From: Sphingobium sp.
GTDB lineage: Bacteria > Pseudomonadota > Alphaproteobacteria > Sphingomonadales > Sphingomonadaceae
Length of the DNA: 52,729 nucleotides
Direction of reading: 5' to 3'
NCBI GenBank assembly: GCA_017984895.1
Contig: JAGNYO010000012.1
Span: forward strand, 1 to 52,729
Below the pieces are notes generated by a model. The model made no database searches. It saw only the letters and a list, made by a program, of their open reading frames with translations, and was not told the origin of the DNA. Both the position numbers and the translations under genes were made by a program. Positions within the stretch are counted from its first letter, which is position 1. Each line of letters starts with the position of its first letter. This document shows, in pieces, positions 35,517-44,298 of the stretch.

Positions 35517-36328
35517 CGGACAGCTTCCTTTGCGTTGAGGGCCGCGCGGAGCGAGCCGACATAATCCTTCACATGGGGCGCGGCGGCGGCGCCATATTGC
35601 CCCACGATCTCGACGATCGCCGAGCCGACGACGACGCCATCCGCCACCGCGCCGATGGCCGCCGCCTGTTCGGGCGTGCGCACGCCAAAGCCGACTGCGA
35701 TGGGCAGGCTGGTGCCTGATTTGAGGTGCGCCACCGCCTGATTAATGCTTGCATGCGCGGCCTGCTGCTTGCCGGTGATGCCCGCGACCGAGACATAATA
35801 GAGGAAGCCGCTGGAGCCTTCGAGCACGGCGGGCAGGCGGGCAATGTCGGTCGTCGGCGTGGCGAGGCGGATGAGGTGCACACCCGCCGCGCGCAGGGCC
35901 GGGCCAAGCTCGGCATCCTCTTCGGGCGGGATATCGACGCAGATCACGCCATCAACGCCCGCCGCTTTGGATTGATCTGCAAACCACTCCGCCCCGCGCC
36001 GGATCATCGGGTTGGCATAGCCCATCAGGATCAGCGGGGTGTTCGGGTGACGTTGTCTGAAAGCAGACGCGATGGCGAAGATGTCCGCCGTTTTCGTGCC
36101 CGCGCCAAGGCTGCGCAGATTGGCGAGCTGGATCGCGGTGCCATCGGCCATCGGATCGGTAAACGGCATGCCCAGCTCAATAAGGTCTGCGCCGCCCGCG
36201 ACCAAGGCATCCAGCACGGCGGCAGTGTCAGCAGGCGTGGGATCGCCCCCCGTGACGAAGGTGACGAGCGCGGCGCGGCCTTCGGAGCGCGCATGGGCAA
36301 AGGCGGAGGCGATGCGATCTGTGGTCAT
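35513..36328 (-). CDS. trpA: Tryptophan synthase alpha subunit
   Basis: A 271-residue TIM-barrel subunit that cleaves indole-3-glycerol phosphate. Seen: [27 protein letters not shown] with the catalytic Glu (ELG) and Asp (DPMADG), [22 protein letters not shown], and the phosphate loop [10 protein letters not shown]. Start at the [11 protein letters not shown], which overlaps the trpB stop (ATGA). The longer open frame upstream lies inside trpB and is not coding. Confidence 0.96.
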   Translation of the reverse strand: MTTDRIASAFAHARSEGRAALVTFVTGGDPTPADTAAVLDALVAGGADLIELGMPFTDPMADGTAIQLANLRSLGAGTKTADIFAIASAFRQRHPNTPLILMGYANPMIRRGAEWFADQSKAAGVDGVICVDIPPEEDAELGPALRAAGVHLIRLATPTTDIARLPAVLEGSSGFLYYVSVAGITGKQQAAHASINQAVAHLKSGTSLPIAVGFGVRTPEQAAAIGAVADGVVVGSAIVEIVGQYGAAAAPHVKDYVGSLRAALNAKEAVR

Positions 36329-37542
36329 ATCTCCACCCCCAGCGCCTGCGCGACGGTGAAGATGTCCTTGTCTCCCCGGCCAGAGAGGTTCACTGCGATG
36401 ATCTTGTCCTTGCCCAGTTCGGGCGCAAGGGTTTCCAGGGCGGCGAGGGCGTGGGCGCTTTCGAGCGCGGGGATGATCCCCTCCAGCCGGCACAGCTTCT
36501 GGAACGCCGCCAGCGCCGCGTCGTCTGTCACCGAAACATAGCGCGCCCGACCGATCTCGTGCAGCCAGGCGTGTTCCGGCCCGATGCCGGGATAGTCCAG
36601 CCCCGCTGAAATGCTGTGCGCATCGGTAATCTGGCCGTCCGCGTCCTGCAACAAATAGGTCTTGTTGCCATGGAGCACGCCCGGCGCGCCGCCCGCGATG
36701 CTGGCCGCGTGGTGGCCGTCGCCCAGTTCTATGCCGCGCCCCGCCGCCTCGACACCGACGATGGCTACGTCCGGGTCATCGAGGAACGGGTGGAACATGC
36801 CGATGGCGTTCGATCCGCCGCCGACGCAGGCCAGCACCATATCGGGCAGGCGGCCCTCGGCCTCCATCATCTGTTCGCGGGTTTCCTTGCCGATCACGCT
36901 CTGAAAATCGCGCACCAGTTCGGGGTAGGGATGCGGCCCGGCGACGGTGCCGATGATGTAAAAGGTGTCATGCACGTTCGCGACCCAATCGCGCAGAGCC
37001 TCGTTCATCGCGTCCTTCAGCGTGCGCGTGCCGCTCTCGACCGCGCGCACCTCCGCGCCCAAGAGCTTCATGCGGAACACGTTGGGTTTTTGCCGCTCGA
37101 CATCGACCGCGCCCATGAAGATGGTGCAGGGGATGTTGAACAGGGCGGCGACGGTGGCGGTGGCGACGCCATGCTGACCCGCGCCCGTCTCCGCGATGAT
37201 CCGCGTCTTGCCCATGCGTTTGGCGAGCAGAATCTGGCCGATGCAGTTGTTGATCTTGTGCGCGCCGGTGTGGTTCAGCTCCTCGCGCTTGAGGTAAATC
37301 TTCGCGCCGCCCAACTCCTCGGTCAGGCGCTGCGCATAATAGAGCGGGTTGGGCCGCCCGACATATTGCCGCAGCAGATACTGGAACTCTTCCTCAAAAG
37401 CCGGGTCGGCCTTGGCGCGGCGATATTCCGCGTCGAGCGCGAGAACGAGCGGCATCAGTGTTTCGGCGACATAACGACCTCCGAACTGGCCGAAGTGGCC
37501 GCGCTCGTCAGGTTGGGTGCGAAGGGAGTTGGTAATGCTCAT
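36325..37542 (-). CDS. trpB: Tryptophan synthase beta subunit
   Basis: A 405-residue PLP subunit joining indole and serine. Seen: [31 protein letters not shown] with the PLP Lys in [36 protein letters not shown], and [11 protein letters not shown]. Complete. It overlaps trpF and trpA by 4 bases each, so the three are translated as a coupled set. Confidence 0.97.
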   Translation of the reverse strand: MSITNSLRTQPDERGHFGQFGGRYVAETLMPLVLALDAEYRRAKADPAFEEEFQYLLRQYVGRPNPLYYAQRLTEELGGAKIYLKREELNHTGAHKINNCIGQILLAKRMGKTRIIAETGAGQHGVATATVAALFNIPCTIFMGAVDVERQKPNVFRMKLLGAEVRAVESGTRTLKDAMNEALRDWVANVHDTFYIIGTVAGPHPYPELVRDFQSVIGKETREQMMEAEGRLPDMVLACVGGGSNAIGMFHPFLDDPDVAIVGVEAAGRGIELGDGHHAASIAGGAPGVLHGNKTYLLQDADGQITDAHSISAGLDYPGIGPEHAWLHEIGRARYVSVTDDAALAAFQKLCRLEGIIPALESAHALAALETLAPELGKDKIIAVNLSGRGDKDIFTVAQALGVEI

Positions 37543-38186
37543 AATGACTGAACCGCTTTGCAGAAGGCGCGGATTTTGTCCACATCCTTGATGCCCGGCG
37601 CGCTTTCAACGCCCGAAGAAACATCTACCAGCGGCGCGCTGGTGACACGGACTGCTTCTGGCACATTGGCGGGGTCGAGGCCGCCCGAAAGCCCCCACGG
37701 GCCGGGTGCGCGATATTCGCTGAGCAGAGACCAGTCAAAGCGCAGGCCCATGCCGCCGGGCAGGTCTGCGTGGTCGGGGGTTTTGGCGTCGAACAGCACG
37801 AGGTCCGCCACTTGGTTGTAAGGTGCAGCGCCGGCAATATCTGCGGCAGTCTTGACAGGGATAGCTTTCCATAATTCAAGCGCCGGAAAACGCGCCCGGA
37901 TGGCAAGGAGGCGTGCGGGCGGTTCGCTGCCATGAAGCTGGAGCGCATCGAGCTGGCCCGACCCCACCAGCATGTCGACGGTCGCATCATCCGGGTTCAC
38001 CACCACGCCGACCTTCATCACATGGCCGGGCACCCGCGCGACAAGCTGGCCAAGCCGCTCCACCGCCACATGGCGCGGGCTTTTGGCGAAGTGGACGAAG
38101 CCGACATGGCTCGCCCCTCCTTTCAACGCTGCGTCCAGCGTTTCCGGTGTCGAGAGGCCGCAGATTTTGATCGAGATTCGAGACAT
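37539..38186 (-). CDS. trpF: Phosphoribosylanthranilate isomerase
   Basis: A 215-residue TIM barrel of tryptophan synthesis. Seen: [16 protein letters not shown] with the catalytic Cys (KICG), [47 protein letters not shown] with the catalytic Asp, and [10 protein letters not shown] and [15 protein letters not shown] at the end. Start at the ATG MSRISIK. No TRAP- or leader-type attenuator was seen upstream. Confidence 0.95.
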   Translation of the reverse strand: MSRISIKICGLSTPETLDAALKGGASHVGFVHFAKSPRHVAVERLGQLVARVPGHVMKVGVVVNPDDATVDMLVGSGQLDALQLHGSEPPARLLAIRARFPALELWKAIPVKTAADIAGAAPYNQVADLVLFDAKTPDHADLPGGMGLRFDWSLLSEYRAPGPWGLSGGLDPANVPEAVRVTSAPLVDVSSGVESAPGIKDVDKIRAFCKAVQSL

Positions 38187-38237
38187 GATGAGCGGCCTTA
38201 CCGGCCCCGCCGCCCCAGGGAAAGTCATATGACCAGA

Positions 38238-38762
38238 TTAGTCCAGCCGTTTCTGCAATTTGGTCATGAACAACGGCGGATCGCGTGGCACGACGAAATC
38301 GAGCCGCCAGGCCGTTTCCTGATAGCCGCGCCGCACATAATAAGCGATCAGCTCGGTGCGGCTGTCGATCACGGTCATGGTTGTCAATGTCGCGGAAAAA
38401 TTGTCGCGCGCGATGTTCTCCGCCGCGCTCAGGAGTTGTCGGCCCAGTCCGCCTGCCTGCACTCCGGGGTCAACACTTAACAGACTGAGATATATCTCGC
38501 TTTGGCCCTTGTCAGTCAATTGGATGGAGCCGATGGGCACGCCTCGTCGCTCAGCGATCACCAGCAGAGAGGCTGGATCGTGCAGGATCGCGCCGAGCGC
38601 GTCCAGCGTAATCCGTTCCTCCTCCAACAGGTCTGCTTCATGGGTCCAGCCGGCGCGGGCGTCCTGGCCGCGATAGGCGCGCTGGATCACGGCATGAAGC
38701 GCGGGCAAATCCCGATTCTGGGCCGGGCGGATGCAAAACTCTTCAGTGGTCACAAGGTTCAC
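38238..38762 (-). CDS. GNAT-family acetyltransferase
   Basis: A 174-residue N-acetyltransferase-fold protein. The acetyl-CoA-binding region reads YLSLLSVDPGVQAGGLGRQLLSAAE (cited here as the LSVDPxxQxxGLGRxLL motif), and the N-terminal IRPAQNRDLPALHAVIQRAY is typical of the fold. Substrate unknown. The start is GTG at 38762, inside the pyrF stop (GTGA). A second in-frame GTG 9 bases later comes from a 9-base tandem repeat at the junction. Confidence 0.85.
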   Translation of the reverse strand: MNLVTTEEFCIRPAQNRDLPALHAVIQRAYRGQDARAGWTHEADLLEEERITLDALGAILHDPASLLVIAERRGVPIGSIQLTDKGQSEIYLSLLSVDPGVQAGGLGRQLLSAAENIARDNFSATLTTMTVIDSRTELIAYYVRRGYQETAWRLDFVVPRDPPLFMTKLQKRLD

Positions 38763-38768
38763 AAGGTT
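38751..38768. repeat. Two tandem copies of a 9-base unit (CACAAGGTT) at the pyrF/GNAT junction
   Basis: CACAAGGTTCACAAGGTT reads as two exact copies on the plus strand. On the coding strand this gives a second GTG start in frame and keeps the pyrF stop, so the duplication did not break either gene. Confidence 0.8.
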
Positions 38769-39433
38769 GCCTCGATTTCCCGCGCCGCCAAGTCCGGGTC
38801 TTTCGCCTGAGAAATCGGCCTGCCCACGACGATGATCGAGGCGCCAGCGTCAATCGCGGCGCGCGGAGTGACGGCGCGCTTCTGATCGCCCATCGCTCCG
38901 CCAGCCGGGCGCACGCCGGGCACCACGAAAAATCCGCCGGGCCAGCGCTTGCGAATAAGCCCCACTTCCTCACCGGAGCAGACGATGCCATCCAGCCCCG
39001 CATCCTGTGCGAGGTCGGCTAGTCGCTCGACCTGCGATGCGGCGTTGCGCTCAACACCTATTTCATTGAGATCGCTGGCATCCAGGCTGGTGAGCACTGT
39101 TACCGCCACAACCTTGGTGTGGACGCCCGCAGCCGCCTTCGCGTCCTCCAGCATCGCCCGCCCGCCAGCGGCATGGACGGTCAGGATTGCCGGCTCCAGC
39201 ACATGCAGCGCTTGCACCGCCTTCGCCACGGTGTTGGGAATGTCGTGCAACTTGAGGTCGAGAAAAACCGGCAGACCGATTTTGGCCATCTCGTGCACAC
39301 CATGATGGCCGTTGGCGCAGAAGAATTCGAGGCCCAGCTTGATGCCGCCGACATGGCGGTGGACAGCGCGCGCGAGGCTTTGCGCGCGGGCGAGATCGGG
39401 CGTGTCTATGGCGACGTAGAGCGGGCTGGTCAT
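38759..39433 (-). CDS. pyrF: Orotidine 5'-phosphate decarboxylase
   Basis: A 224-residue TIM barrel, last step of UMP synthesis. Seen: PLYVAIDTPDLARAQ, GGIKLGLEFF, the catalytic DLKLHDIPNTV (Asp-Lys-Asp network), VVAVTVLTSLD, and the phosphate loop VVGRPISQAKDP. ATGA overlap with the lapA-like gene upstream and GTGA with the GNAT gene downstream. Confidence 0.96.
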   Translation of the reverse strand: MTSPLYVAIDTPDLARAQSLARAVHRHVGGIKLGLEFFCANGHHGVHEMAKIGLPVFLDLKLHDIPNTVAKAVQALHVLEPAILTVHAAGGRAMLEDAKAAAGVHTKVVAVTVLTSLDASDLNEIGVERNAASQVERLADLAQDAGLDGIVCSGEEVGLIRKRWPGGFFVVPGVRPAGGAMGDQKRAVTPRAAIDAGASIIVVGRPISQAKDPDLAAREIEATL

Positions 39434-39768
39434 GGGGTTTCCGGCGCTGCTGAGAGAAGAGTATCTGAGCCAGGCTCGATGGAGCGCGGCGGCTGCGCGG
39501 TCATACTCTCGAGCGCGCGCTCGGCGCTCGTAACGCGGCGGCTAAGGCGCCATTTCACGGCTTGGCCCCATGCCCATGTCGGCACCAGCCCCAGCAGAAA
39601 GGCGAAGAGGATCAGCACTGGCAGGCGCGTTTCCATCACGGCATCGCCCCAGAGCTTGACAGCCACCCGACCGGGAAGGACCGGGCTGGCCGCCTCCCAG
39701 TTCGCCTTGGTGAACAGAGCCAGCGCGACGGCAATGACAACCCAGAATATGGTCTTGAGCACCTGCAT
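39430..39768 (-). CDS. LapA-domain (DUF1049-like) membrane protein
   Basis: A 112-residue inner-membrane protein with two helices (about 5-20, KTIFWVVIAVALALFTKAN, and about 48-68, RLPVLILFAFLLGLVPTW) separated by a short periplasmic loop, then a cytoplasmic tail. The layout is that of lipopolysaccharide assembly protein A domain proteins, which in enterobacteria regulate LPS synthesis. It lies directly upstream of pyrF with a 4-base overlap. Confidence 0.75.
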   Translation of the reverse strand: MQVLKTIFWVVIAVALALFTKANWEAASPVLPGRVAVKLWGDAVMETRLPVLILFAFLLGLVPTWAWGQAVKWRLSRRVTSAERALESMTAQPPRSIEPGSDTLLSAAPETP

Positions 39769-39875
39769 GCCACATCCTCTATACCGACAACGCGACGAGC
39801 TTATGCAATTTCAGCGCATATTGCCAGTGCGGGAATGTCTGCCGTGACGAACAGCGCGCAAAAGTGGCACAAACA

Positions 39876-39936
39876 CTCCGGCCCGCCTTTCCCTCGCCAT
39901 GACCGGTTGCAGGCATGAGGGAAGGGCGGGCCGGAG
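39876..39936 (-). terminator. Large hairpin downstream of the TonB-C gene
   Basis: A 20-base stem (CTCCGGCCCGCCTTTCCCTC at 39876-39895 against 39917-39936, one T-G wobble) with a 21-base loop. It lies 28 bases past the stop of the TonB-C gene on the minus strand and is followed there by GTGTTTGTG. It could stop that transcript and also mark the end of anything coming the other way. The rest of the gap 39769-39963 shows nothing. Confidence 0.5.
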
Positions 39937-39963
39937 CCTGCTATGATAGTGATGAAGCGCGAA

Positions 39964-40311
39964 TTACATCAGTTTGTAGGTTAGCGGCAGCACCACGGCC
40001 GCCGGGCCTCCGGGAGGAGCGGGCAGAGTGCCAACCTTGGACGGTAGGGCGAGCGCCTCGCGGTCCAGCACCGAGGAGCCGGAAGCGGCGATCAGTTCGG
40101 TCTTTTCCACAGCACCCGAAGCGCTGACATAGACTTTCACTTTCACAGTGCCTTCATCACCGCGCATCTGCGCAGCGCGGGGATAGGTCTGCTTGGAAGC
40201 GATCTGGCGCGCAACAGCCTGCTGCCAGGCGGCGGGCTGAGCGAAAGCGGGGGTGGAGGTAGCGACGACGATGGCGGCGACCATAAGTTTACCAGAGAAT
40301 TTATTGAACAT
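39964..40311 (-). CDS. Small periplasmic TonB C-terminal-domain protein
   Basis: A 115-residue protein with a signal peptide (KFSGKLMVAAIVVATSTPAF then AQ) and one TonB-C-like domain: YPRAAQMRGDEGTVKVKVYVSASGAVE (cited as YPxxAxxxxxEGTVxVxxxVxxxGxV) and SSGSSVLDREALA. Unlike real TonB it has no membrane anchor or Pro-rich stalk, so it is free in the periplasm. Its role is unknown. The chosen ATG has GGAAGGA about 10 bases upstream. Confidence 0.8.
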   Translation of the reverse strand: MFNKFSGKLMVAAIVVATSTPAFAQPAAWQQAVARQIASKQTYPRAAQMRGDEGTVKVKVYVSASGAVEKTELIAASGSSVLDREALALPSKVGTLPAPPGGPAAVVLPLTYKLM

Positions 40312-40381
40312 TATATGCATTCCTTCCCATGCTTCACTTTTCTATGAAGATTGAACCGGTAAGCCCATATATGTCCCAGCG

Positions 40382-40422
40382 GATAAAATGAGGTTTATCA
40401 TGATGGTAAACAACGCGTTTAC
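40382..40422. promoter_or_regulatory. Two adjacent AT-rich palindromes upstream of the TonB-C gene
   Basis: GATAAA-N6-TTTATC (40382-40399) and GTAAAC-N5-GTTTAC (40406-40422) lie side by side 70-110 bases before the TonB-C gene start. They are AT-rich in a GC-rich genome and could be operators. No regulator gene is adjacent. Nothing else is seen in 40312-40500. Confidence 0.3.
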
Positions 40423-40500
40423 TTGTCCGATGTGGCCTGCGTAGCCGGCGCTTCCGCTAACTGTTTTGGCACGTATATGATGCTTTTTGGTTCCTTGACG

Positions 40501-40540
40501 AAAACCAAAAATGGCCCGGCTTCGCAGAGGAAGCCGGGCC
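40501..40540 (-). terminator. Rho-independent terminator of the membrane MCP gene
   Basis: A perfect 11-base stem GGCCCGGCTTC/GAAGCCGGGCC (40513-40523 and 40530-40540) with loop GCAGAG. On the minus strand it is followed by ATTTTTGGTTTT. It lies about 40 bases past the MCP stop. Confidence 0.9.
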
Positions 40541-40578
40541 AATTGGGGAGGTTCTGGTAGTAATGGCCGGATGGGTCG

Positions 40579-42525
40579 TCAGAACTCGGCCCAGTCGTCC
40601 TCGTCCATGCTGAGGGCGAGGTTGCCGTGGCTTGCCGGGGCAGAGGCCTTGCGACGGATGGGGGGACTGCGCTCCTCATGGGACGATACGCCCAGCCCGC
40701 CGGTATATCCGCCCGTGCGGCCCAGCTCGAAGAAGGAGAGCTGCTCGAACAGGCGCTCCGTCTCGTCGTTGAGATTGCGCGAGCTTGCGGTGCTTTCCTC
40801 CACCATCGCGGCGTTCTGCTGCGTAGCGGTGTCCATGGCGGTGACCATGTCGGAAATTTCCGTCAGACCGCTCGCCTGACGCCCTGCGGCGGCGGCAATT
40901 TCGTCCATCAGGTCCGAAACTTCCGTTACTTCGGTCACGATTTGCCGGAGTGCATCGCCGCTATTTTCGACCAGCGCCACGCCTTCGGTGATTTGCGCGC
41001 CGGAAGTGGCGACAAGCTGGCGGATAGAGTTCGCCGCTTCGGCCGAACGCTGTGCCAGATGCCGCACCTCGGTCGCGACGACCGCGAAGCCCGCACCGGA
41101 TGCGCCGGCGCGTGCCGCTTCCACGCCTGCATTCAACGCCAGGAGGTTGGTCTGGAAGGCAAGGCCATCGATGGTTGAGATGATGTCGTTCATCTCCTTC
41201 GACGATGCCTGGATGTTGCGCATCGCGACCGCGGCGCGCTTGGCGGTTTCGTCGACCTTTTCCGCCGATTCGCGGGCCACGGCAAGACGGCTGCTGGTCT
41301 GGCGGGCATTGTCTGCCGCAACCTTCACTGATCCGGTGAACTCGCCCAGCGTCTTGGAAGTGTGGGCGAGTGACTCGGCTTGACGCTCGGTGCGTAGCGA
41401 CAGGTCGGATGATGCCTGCGCGATCTCGTTGGTACCGTTCTTGATGGTGTTGCAGCCATCGACGATCTGCATCATAGCATTGTGAAGATGCTGAAGCGCG
41501 TCATTATAATCATTATAGAGCTTCGCGAGCGGGCCGCTGGCATCCTCGTCAACACGATACGTGAGCTGCCCCTTGGCCAGGGCAGAAAGGCCAGCGCCAA
41601 TAGCATTGATTGTCTCTTCCGTCTCGAGCGCGCGCAGGGCTTCTTCCTCAGCGCGGCGCTTGTCGGCCTCGAACAGATCCTTGAAACTGTCGAGTGCGCG
41701 GGCGAGGCTGCCTAGCTCATCCTTGCGGTTCATGCCGGGAATCTCGACCGACAGGTCGCCCTCCACCAGCAGGCTGACCGAGCCGGCCATTTTCTTGATC
41801 GGCTTGGCGATGGTTTGCATCAGCAGCCCTGAGAGCAGCAGTGTCACGACGAGGCCGAGGCCCACCGCGCCGATCAGCATACGCCGCGAATCGGCATAAA
41901 TGCTCTCGCTCTTGGCGCTGATCGCCTGCCCACTTTTCTGGTTAAGATCGATCATCTGGAGGATCGAGTCCTCCACCGTATAAAACATGTCGAGCGCTTC
42001 GCCCTCGAACATGTCGCTGGCAGCGGGATCGCTGTTATTCGCCAGGGTGATGAGCTGGTCGGTCTGCTGCTGATATTGTGCCCAGTTGGTTTTTAATGTG
42101 GCGAAAACATCCTTCTGCTCTTTGGTGGCAAGCAGTTTCTCGTAGTCGTCCATCATGCCCGAAATCGCCTTGCTCGCATTGCGGATCATCTTTTCCGCCT
42201 TGGCCTTGGCTTCTGGTGTGGTCGCGGTGATGATGCCGCTCTGCTGAATGCGATACTGAGAGGTATAGGCGTGTATATCGCCGATCAGTTGCGTCGCGGG
42301 CAGTGTGTTGGAGCGCATTTCGGACGAAAGCTGGTTAACCTCTCCGATCTTCATGATGGCAAAACCGCCTATCGCCGCCACGAGCGCCAGCAGCGCCGCG
42401 AAAGCAAAAAGCATCTTCGCTGATATGGTTATACCCTTGGGCACGCCTATTTCCTTTTCAAGAACCTCTTTGGCGAGGCTAGTAGCGCTAAAGGCTTGAT
42501 AATTGGTAACCGTGACGGAAACCAT
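40579..42525 (-). CDS. Methyl-accepting chemotaxis protein, membrane type
   Basis: A 648-residue chemoreceptor. A short N-terminal cytoplasmic part precedes a first membrane helix (LFAFAALLALVAAIGGFAIM). Then come a helical four-helix-bundle sensor of about 150 residues, a second helix (LIGAVGLGLVVTLLLSGLLM), HAMP (IAKPIKKMAGSVSLLVEGDL) and the signalling hairpin with tip IDGLAFQTNLLALNAGVEAARAG (cited as the FQTNLLALNAGVEAARAG motif). It ends DEDDWAEF, where WAEF is like the WxxF tail that tethers CheR. Ligand unknown. Start at ATG 42525, but an upstream TTG/GTG (42549/42546) is open. Divergent from the globin-coupled receptor. Confidence 0.88.
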   Translation of the reverse strand: MVSVTVTNYQAFSATSLAKEVLEKEIGVPKGITISAKMLFAFAALLALVAAIGGFAIMKIGEVNQLSSEMRSNTLPATQLIGDIHAYTSQYRIQQSGIITATTPEAKAKAEKMIRNASKAISGMMDDYEKLLATKEQKDVFATLKTNWAQYQQQTDQLITLANNSDPAASDMFEGEALDMFYTVEDSILQMIDLNQKSGQAISAKSESIYADSRRMLIGAVGLGLVVTLLLSGLLMQTIAKPIKKMAGSVSLLVEGDLSVEIPGMNRKDELGSLARALDSFKDLFEADKRRAEEEALRALETEETINAIGAGLSALAKGQLTYRVDEDASGPLAKLYNDYNDALQHLHNAMMQIVDGCNTIKNGTNEIAQASSDLSLRTERQAESLAHTSKTLGEFTGSVKVAADNARQTSSRLAVARESAEKVDETAKRAAVAMRNIQASSKEMNDIISTIDGLAFQTNLLALNAGVEAARAGASGAGFAVVATEVRHLAQRSAEAANSIRQLVATSGAQITEGVALVENSGDALRQIVTEVTEVSDLMDEIAAAAGRQASGLTEISDMVTAMDTATQQNAAMVEESTASSRNLNDETERLFEQLSFFELGRTGGYTGGLGVSSHEERSPPIRRKASAPASHGNLALSMDEDDWAEF

Positions 42526-42774
42526 GAGCGTATTTTGGGCAGCCACCAAGGTCTGCGGCGCCGCTCAAGGGGTCGCACGTGTCATCAGCCGACGCCTCGG
42601 CCGACTCCCTCAGTTCGTCTGATATTAGTCTATGAAATCAAACGAAATTAAGCATCCATCAACCAATCCACCGTATCAACCCTGATCAGAAGTGAAACGA
42701 ACGCCGGGTGAGGATTTTTGCTCGCCGTGGTGAGAAAACCAAGCCTTCAGTCCTTCCTTTGAGGAGTGTCCGTG

Positions 42775-44244
42775 ATGCCCGTGCCAACCGTCGTAAATCC
42801 TCATGACGATGCGTTCGTCACCCTTGCCGAACGTAATTATCGGGCTTTCCCCAAAATAAAGGCGCTGGTCGAACGCGCGGCCGACAAAGCCCTCAAAAAA
42901 CTTTATGAGCGCATCGGCGCGCACCCGGTAACAGCAGGCCTGCTGCCTAATGAGGAAATACGCAACCGCGCGGCGAAGGCTCAGTTCAAGCACTGGGTGA
43001 ACCTGTTCTCCGGCGAGTTCAATGCCGCCGCCAAGGCGCGGTCCGCCAATATCGGTGAAGTGCATTCCCGCGTGGGTCTGGCTCCCGCTTATTATATTGG
43101 TGGTTACGCGGTGGTGCTAGAAGAAATCATCAGCGCGGCCTTGACGCGTGGTATTCATAGCCGCCTCAACGGGCGTGAACTTGGCAATGTCATAGGAACT
43201 CTGGTCAAGACTGCGATGCTCGACATGGAAGCAGCGCTATCCGCCTATTCCGTCGCCGAACAGAGGGATCGTTCCAATGTGCTGGCTTCGGTCGGCGAGG
43301 TGCTGGCGAAAGTGGCGAACTGCGATCTGCGCGCCCAACTGGATGACCTGCCGGCAGGCTATTCCGCGCTGGCGGAGGATTTTCATACCATGCGTCACCG
43401 CATCAGCCAGATCATCGAGCAGATTGCGGATGCGGCCGACAATATCAACACCGGCTCCGGCGAGATCAGCGCCGCGGCGAACGACCTCGCCATCCGCACC
43501 GAGCAGCAGTCCTCCGCCCTCGCGAGCACGGCCGAGGTGATGCAGGAGATCACGAAAGGCATGATCGACTGCGCCGGAAACGCCAAGCAGGTCAATATCA
43601 GCGTGTCGCAGGCCAATACCGAGGCCTGCAAAGGCGGCGAGATTGTTGAAAGCGCGGTCGCCGCTATGGACAAGATCAAGAACTCTTCGGTCGAAATCGC
43701 CAAGATTACCGAAGTGATCGAAGCGATCGCGTTTCAGACCAATCTTCTCGCGCTCAATGCGGGAGTTGAGGCCGCGCGCGCTGGCGAGGCGGGAAAAGGC
43801 TTTGCCGTGGTGGCGAGCGAGGTGCGGGCGCTGGCGCATCGCACCACCGAATCGGCCAAGAACATCAAGGAACTTATCAGCAAGTCCGGATCTGATGTGC
43901 ATCAGGGGGTCGAGCTTGTCGGCCAGACTGGCAGGGCGCTGGAGCAGATCATTCATCAGGTCAGCGCCGCGACCGTCCAGGCGCACGAGATTTCCGAATT
44001 CGCCGAGAAGCAGGCCAACAGTTTGCAAAGGGTCAGCCGCTCGGTCGCCGAAATGGATGTGACGACGCAGCAGAACGCCGCGATGGTCGAGCAATCCAAC
44101 GCCGCCTCGCGCGCGCTAACCAGTCAGGCCAATACTCTTAAGCAATTGGTCGACAAGTTCCTGCTGGAGCGTCGCGACAAGCTGCGCCCGGAAGGAGACA
44201 AGGGCATGTGGAAGCGGGCTTTCAGCGGGAAAAAGGCCGCCTGA
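42775..44244 (+). CDS. Globin-coupled oxygen-sensing chemoreceptor (HemAT-like)
   Basis: A soluble 489-residue sensor with no membrane helix. The N-terminal protoglobin domain (about 1-165) has the proximal heme His97 in GEVHSRVGLAPAYYIGGY, the family hallmark, and Tyr44 in KKLYERIGAHP. A signalling domain follows with AIAFQTNLLALNAGVEAA and GKGFAVVASEVRALAHR. Heme-bound oxygen is expected to alter control of CheA. The ATG at 42775 has GAGGAG 8 bases upstream; GTG codons at 42766 and 42772 are less likely. It has no WxxF tail, unlike the receptor divergent from it. Confidence 0.9.
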   Translation: MPVPTVVNPHDDAFVTLAERNYRAFPKIKALVERAADKALKKLYERIGAHPVTAGLLPNEEIRNRAAKAQFKHWVNLFSGEFNAAAKARSANIGEVHSRVGLAPAYYIGGYAVVLEEIISAALTRGIHSRLNGRELGNVIGTLVKTAMLDMEAALSAYSVAEQRDRSNVLASVGEVLAKVANCDLRAQLDDLPAGYSALAEDFHTMRHRISQIIEQIADAADNINTGSGEISAAANDLAIRTEQQSSALASTAEVMQEITKGMIDCAGNAKQVNISVSQANTEACKGGEIVESAVAAMDKIKNSSVEIAKITEVIEAIAFQTNLLALNAGVEAARAGEAGKGFAVVASEVRALAHRTTESAKNIKELISKSGSDVHQGVELVGQTGRALEQIIHQVSAATVQAHEISEFAEKQANSLQRVSRSVAEMDVTTQQNAAMVEQSNAASRALTSQANTLKQLVDKFLLERRDKLRPEGDKGMWKRAFSGKKAA

Positions 44245-44258
44245 GCGCACATATCGGC

Positions 44259-44297
44259 CAGCCCTGCGCCTCCCGGTTCCTCACGGGCTGGGCTGGT
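44259..44297. terminator. Possible two-way hairpin between convergent genes
   Basis: CCAGCCC and GGGCTGG can pair across about 25 bases in the short gap between the globin-coupled receptor gene and purB. There is no run of T on either strand, so support is weak. Confidence 0.25.
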
Positions 44298-44298
44298 C

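Noticed and set aside
33762..35564. 600-codon plus-strand frame across folC, the REP pair and accD
   Set aside because: It reads through two well-supported minus-strand genes and a repeat region, and its protein has no recognisable features.
37539..38237. Tryptophan leader peptide or attenuator upstream of trpF
   Set aside because: No Trp-codon run or alternative hairpins were seen in the short gap before trpF.
40342..40679. Short minus-strand frames between the MCP and TonB-C genes
   Set aside because: They run across a clear rho-independent terminator and palindromes, and have no ribosome binding site or recognisable motif.
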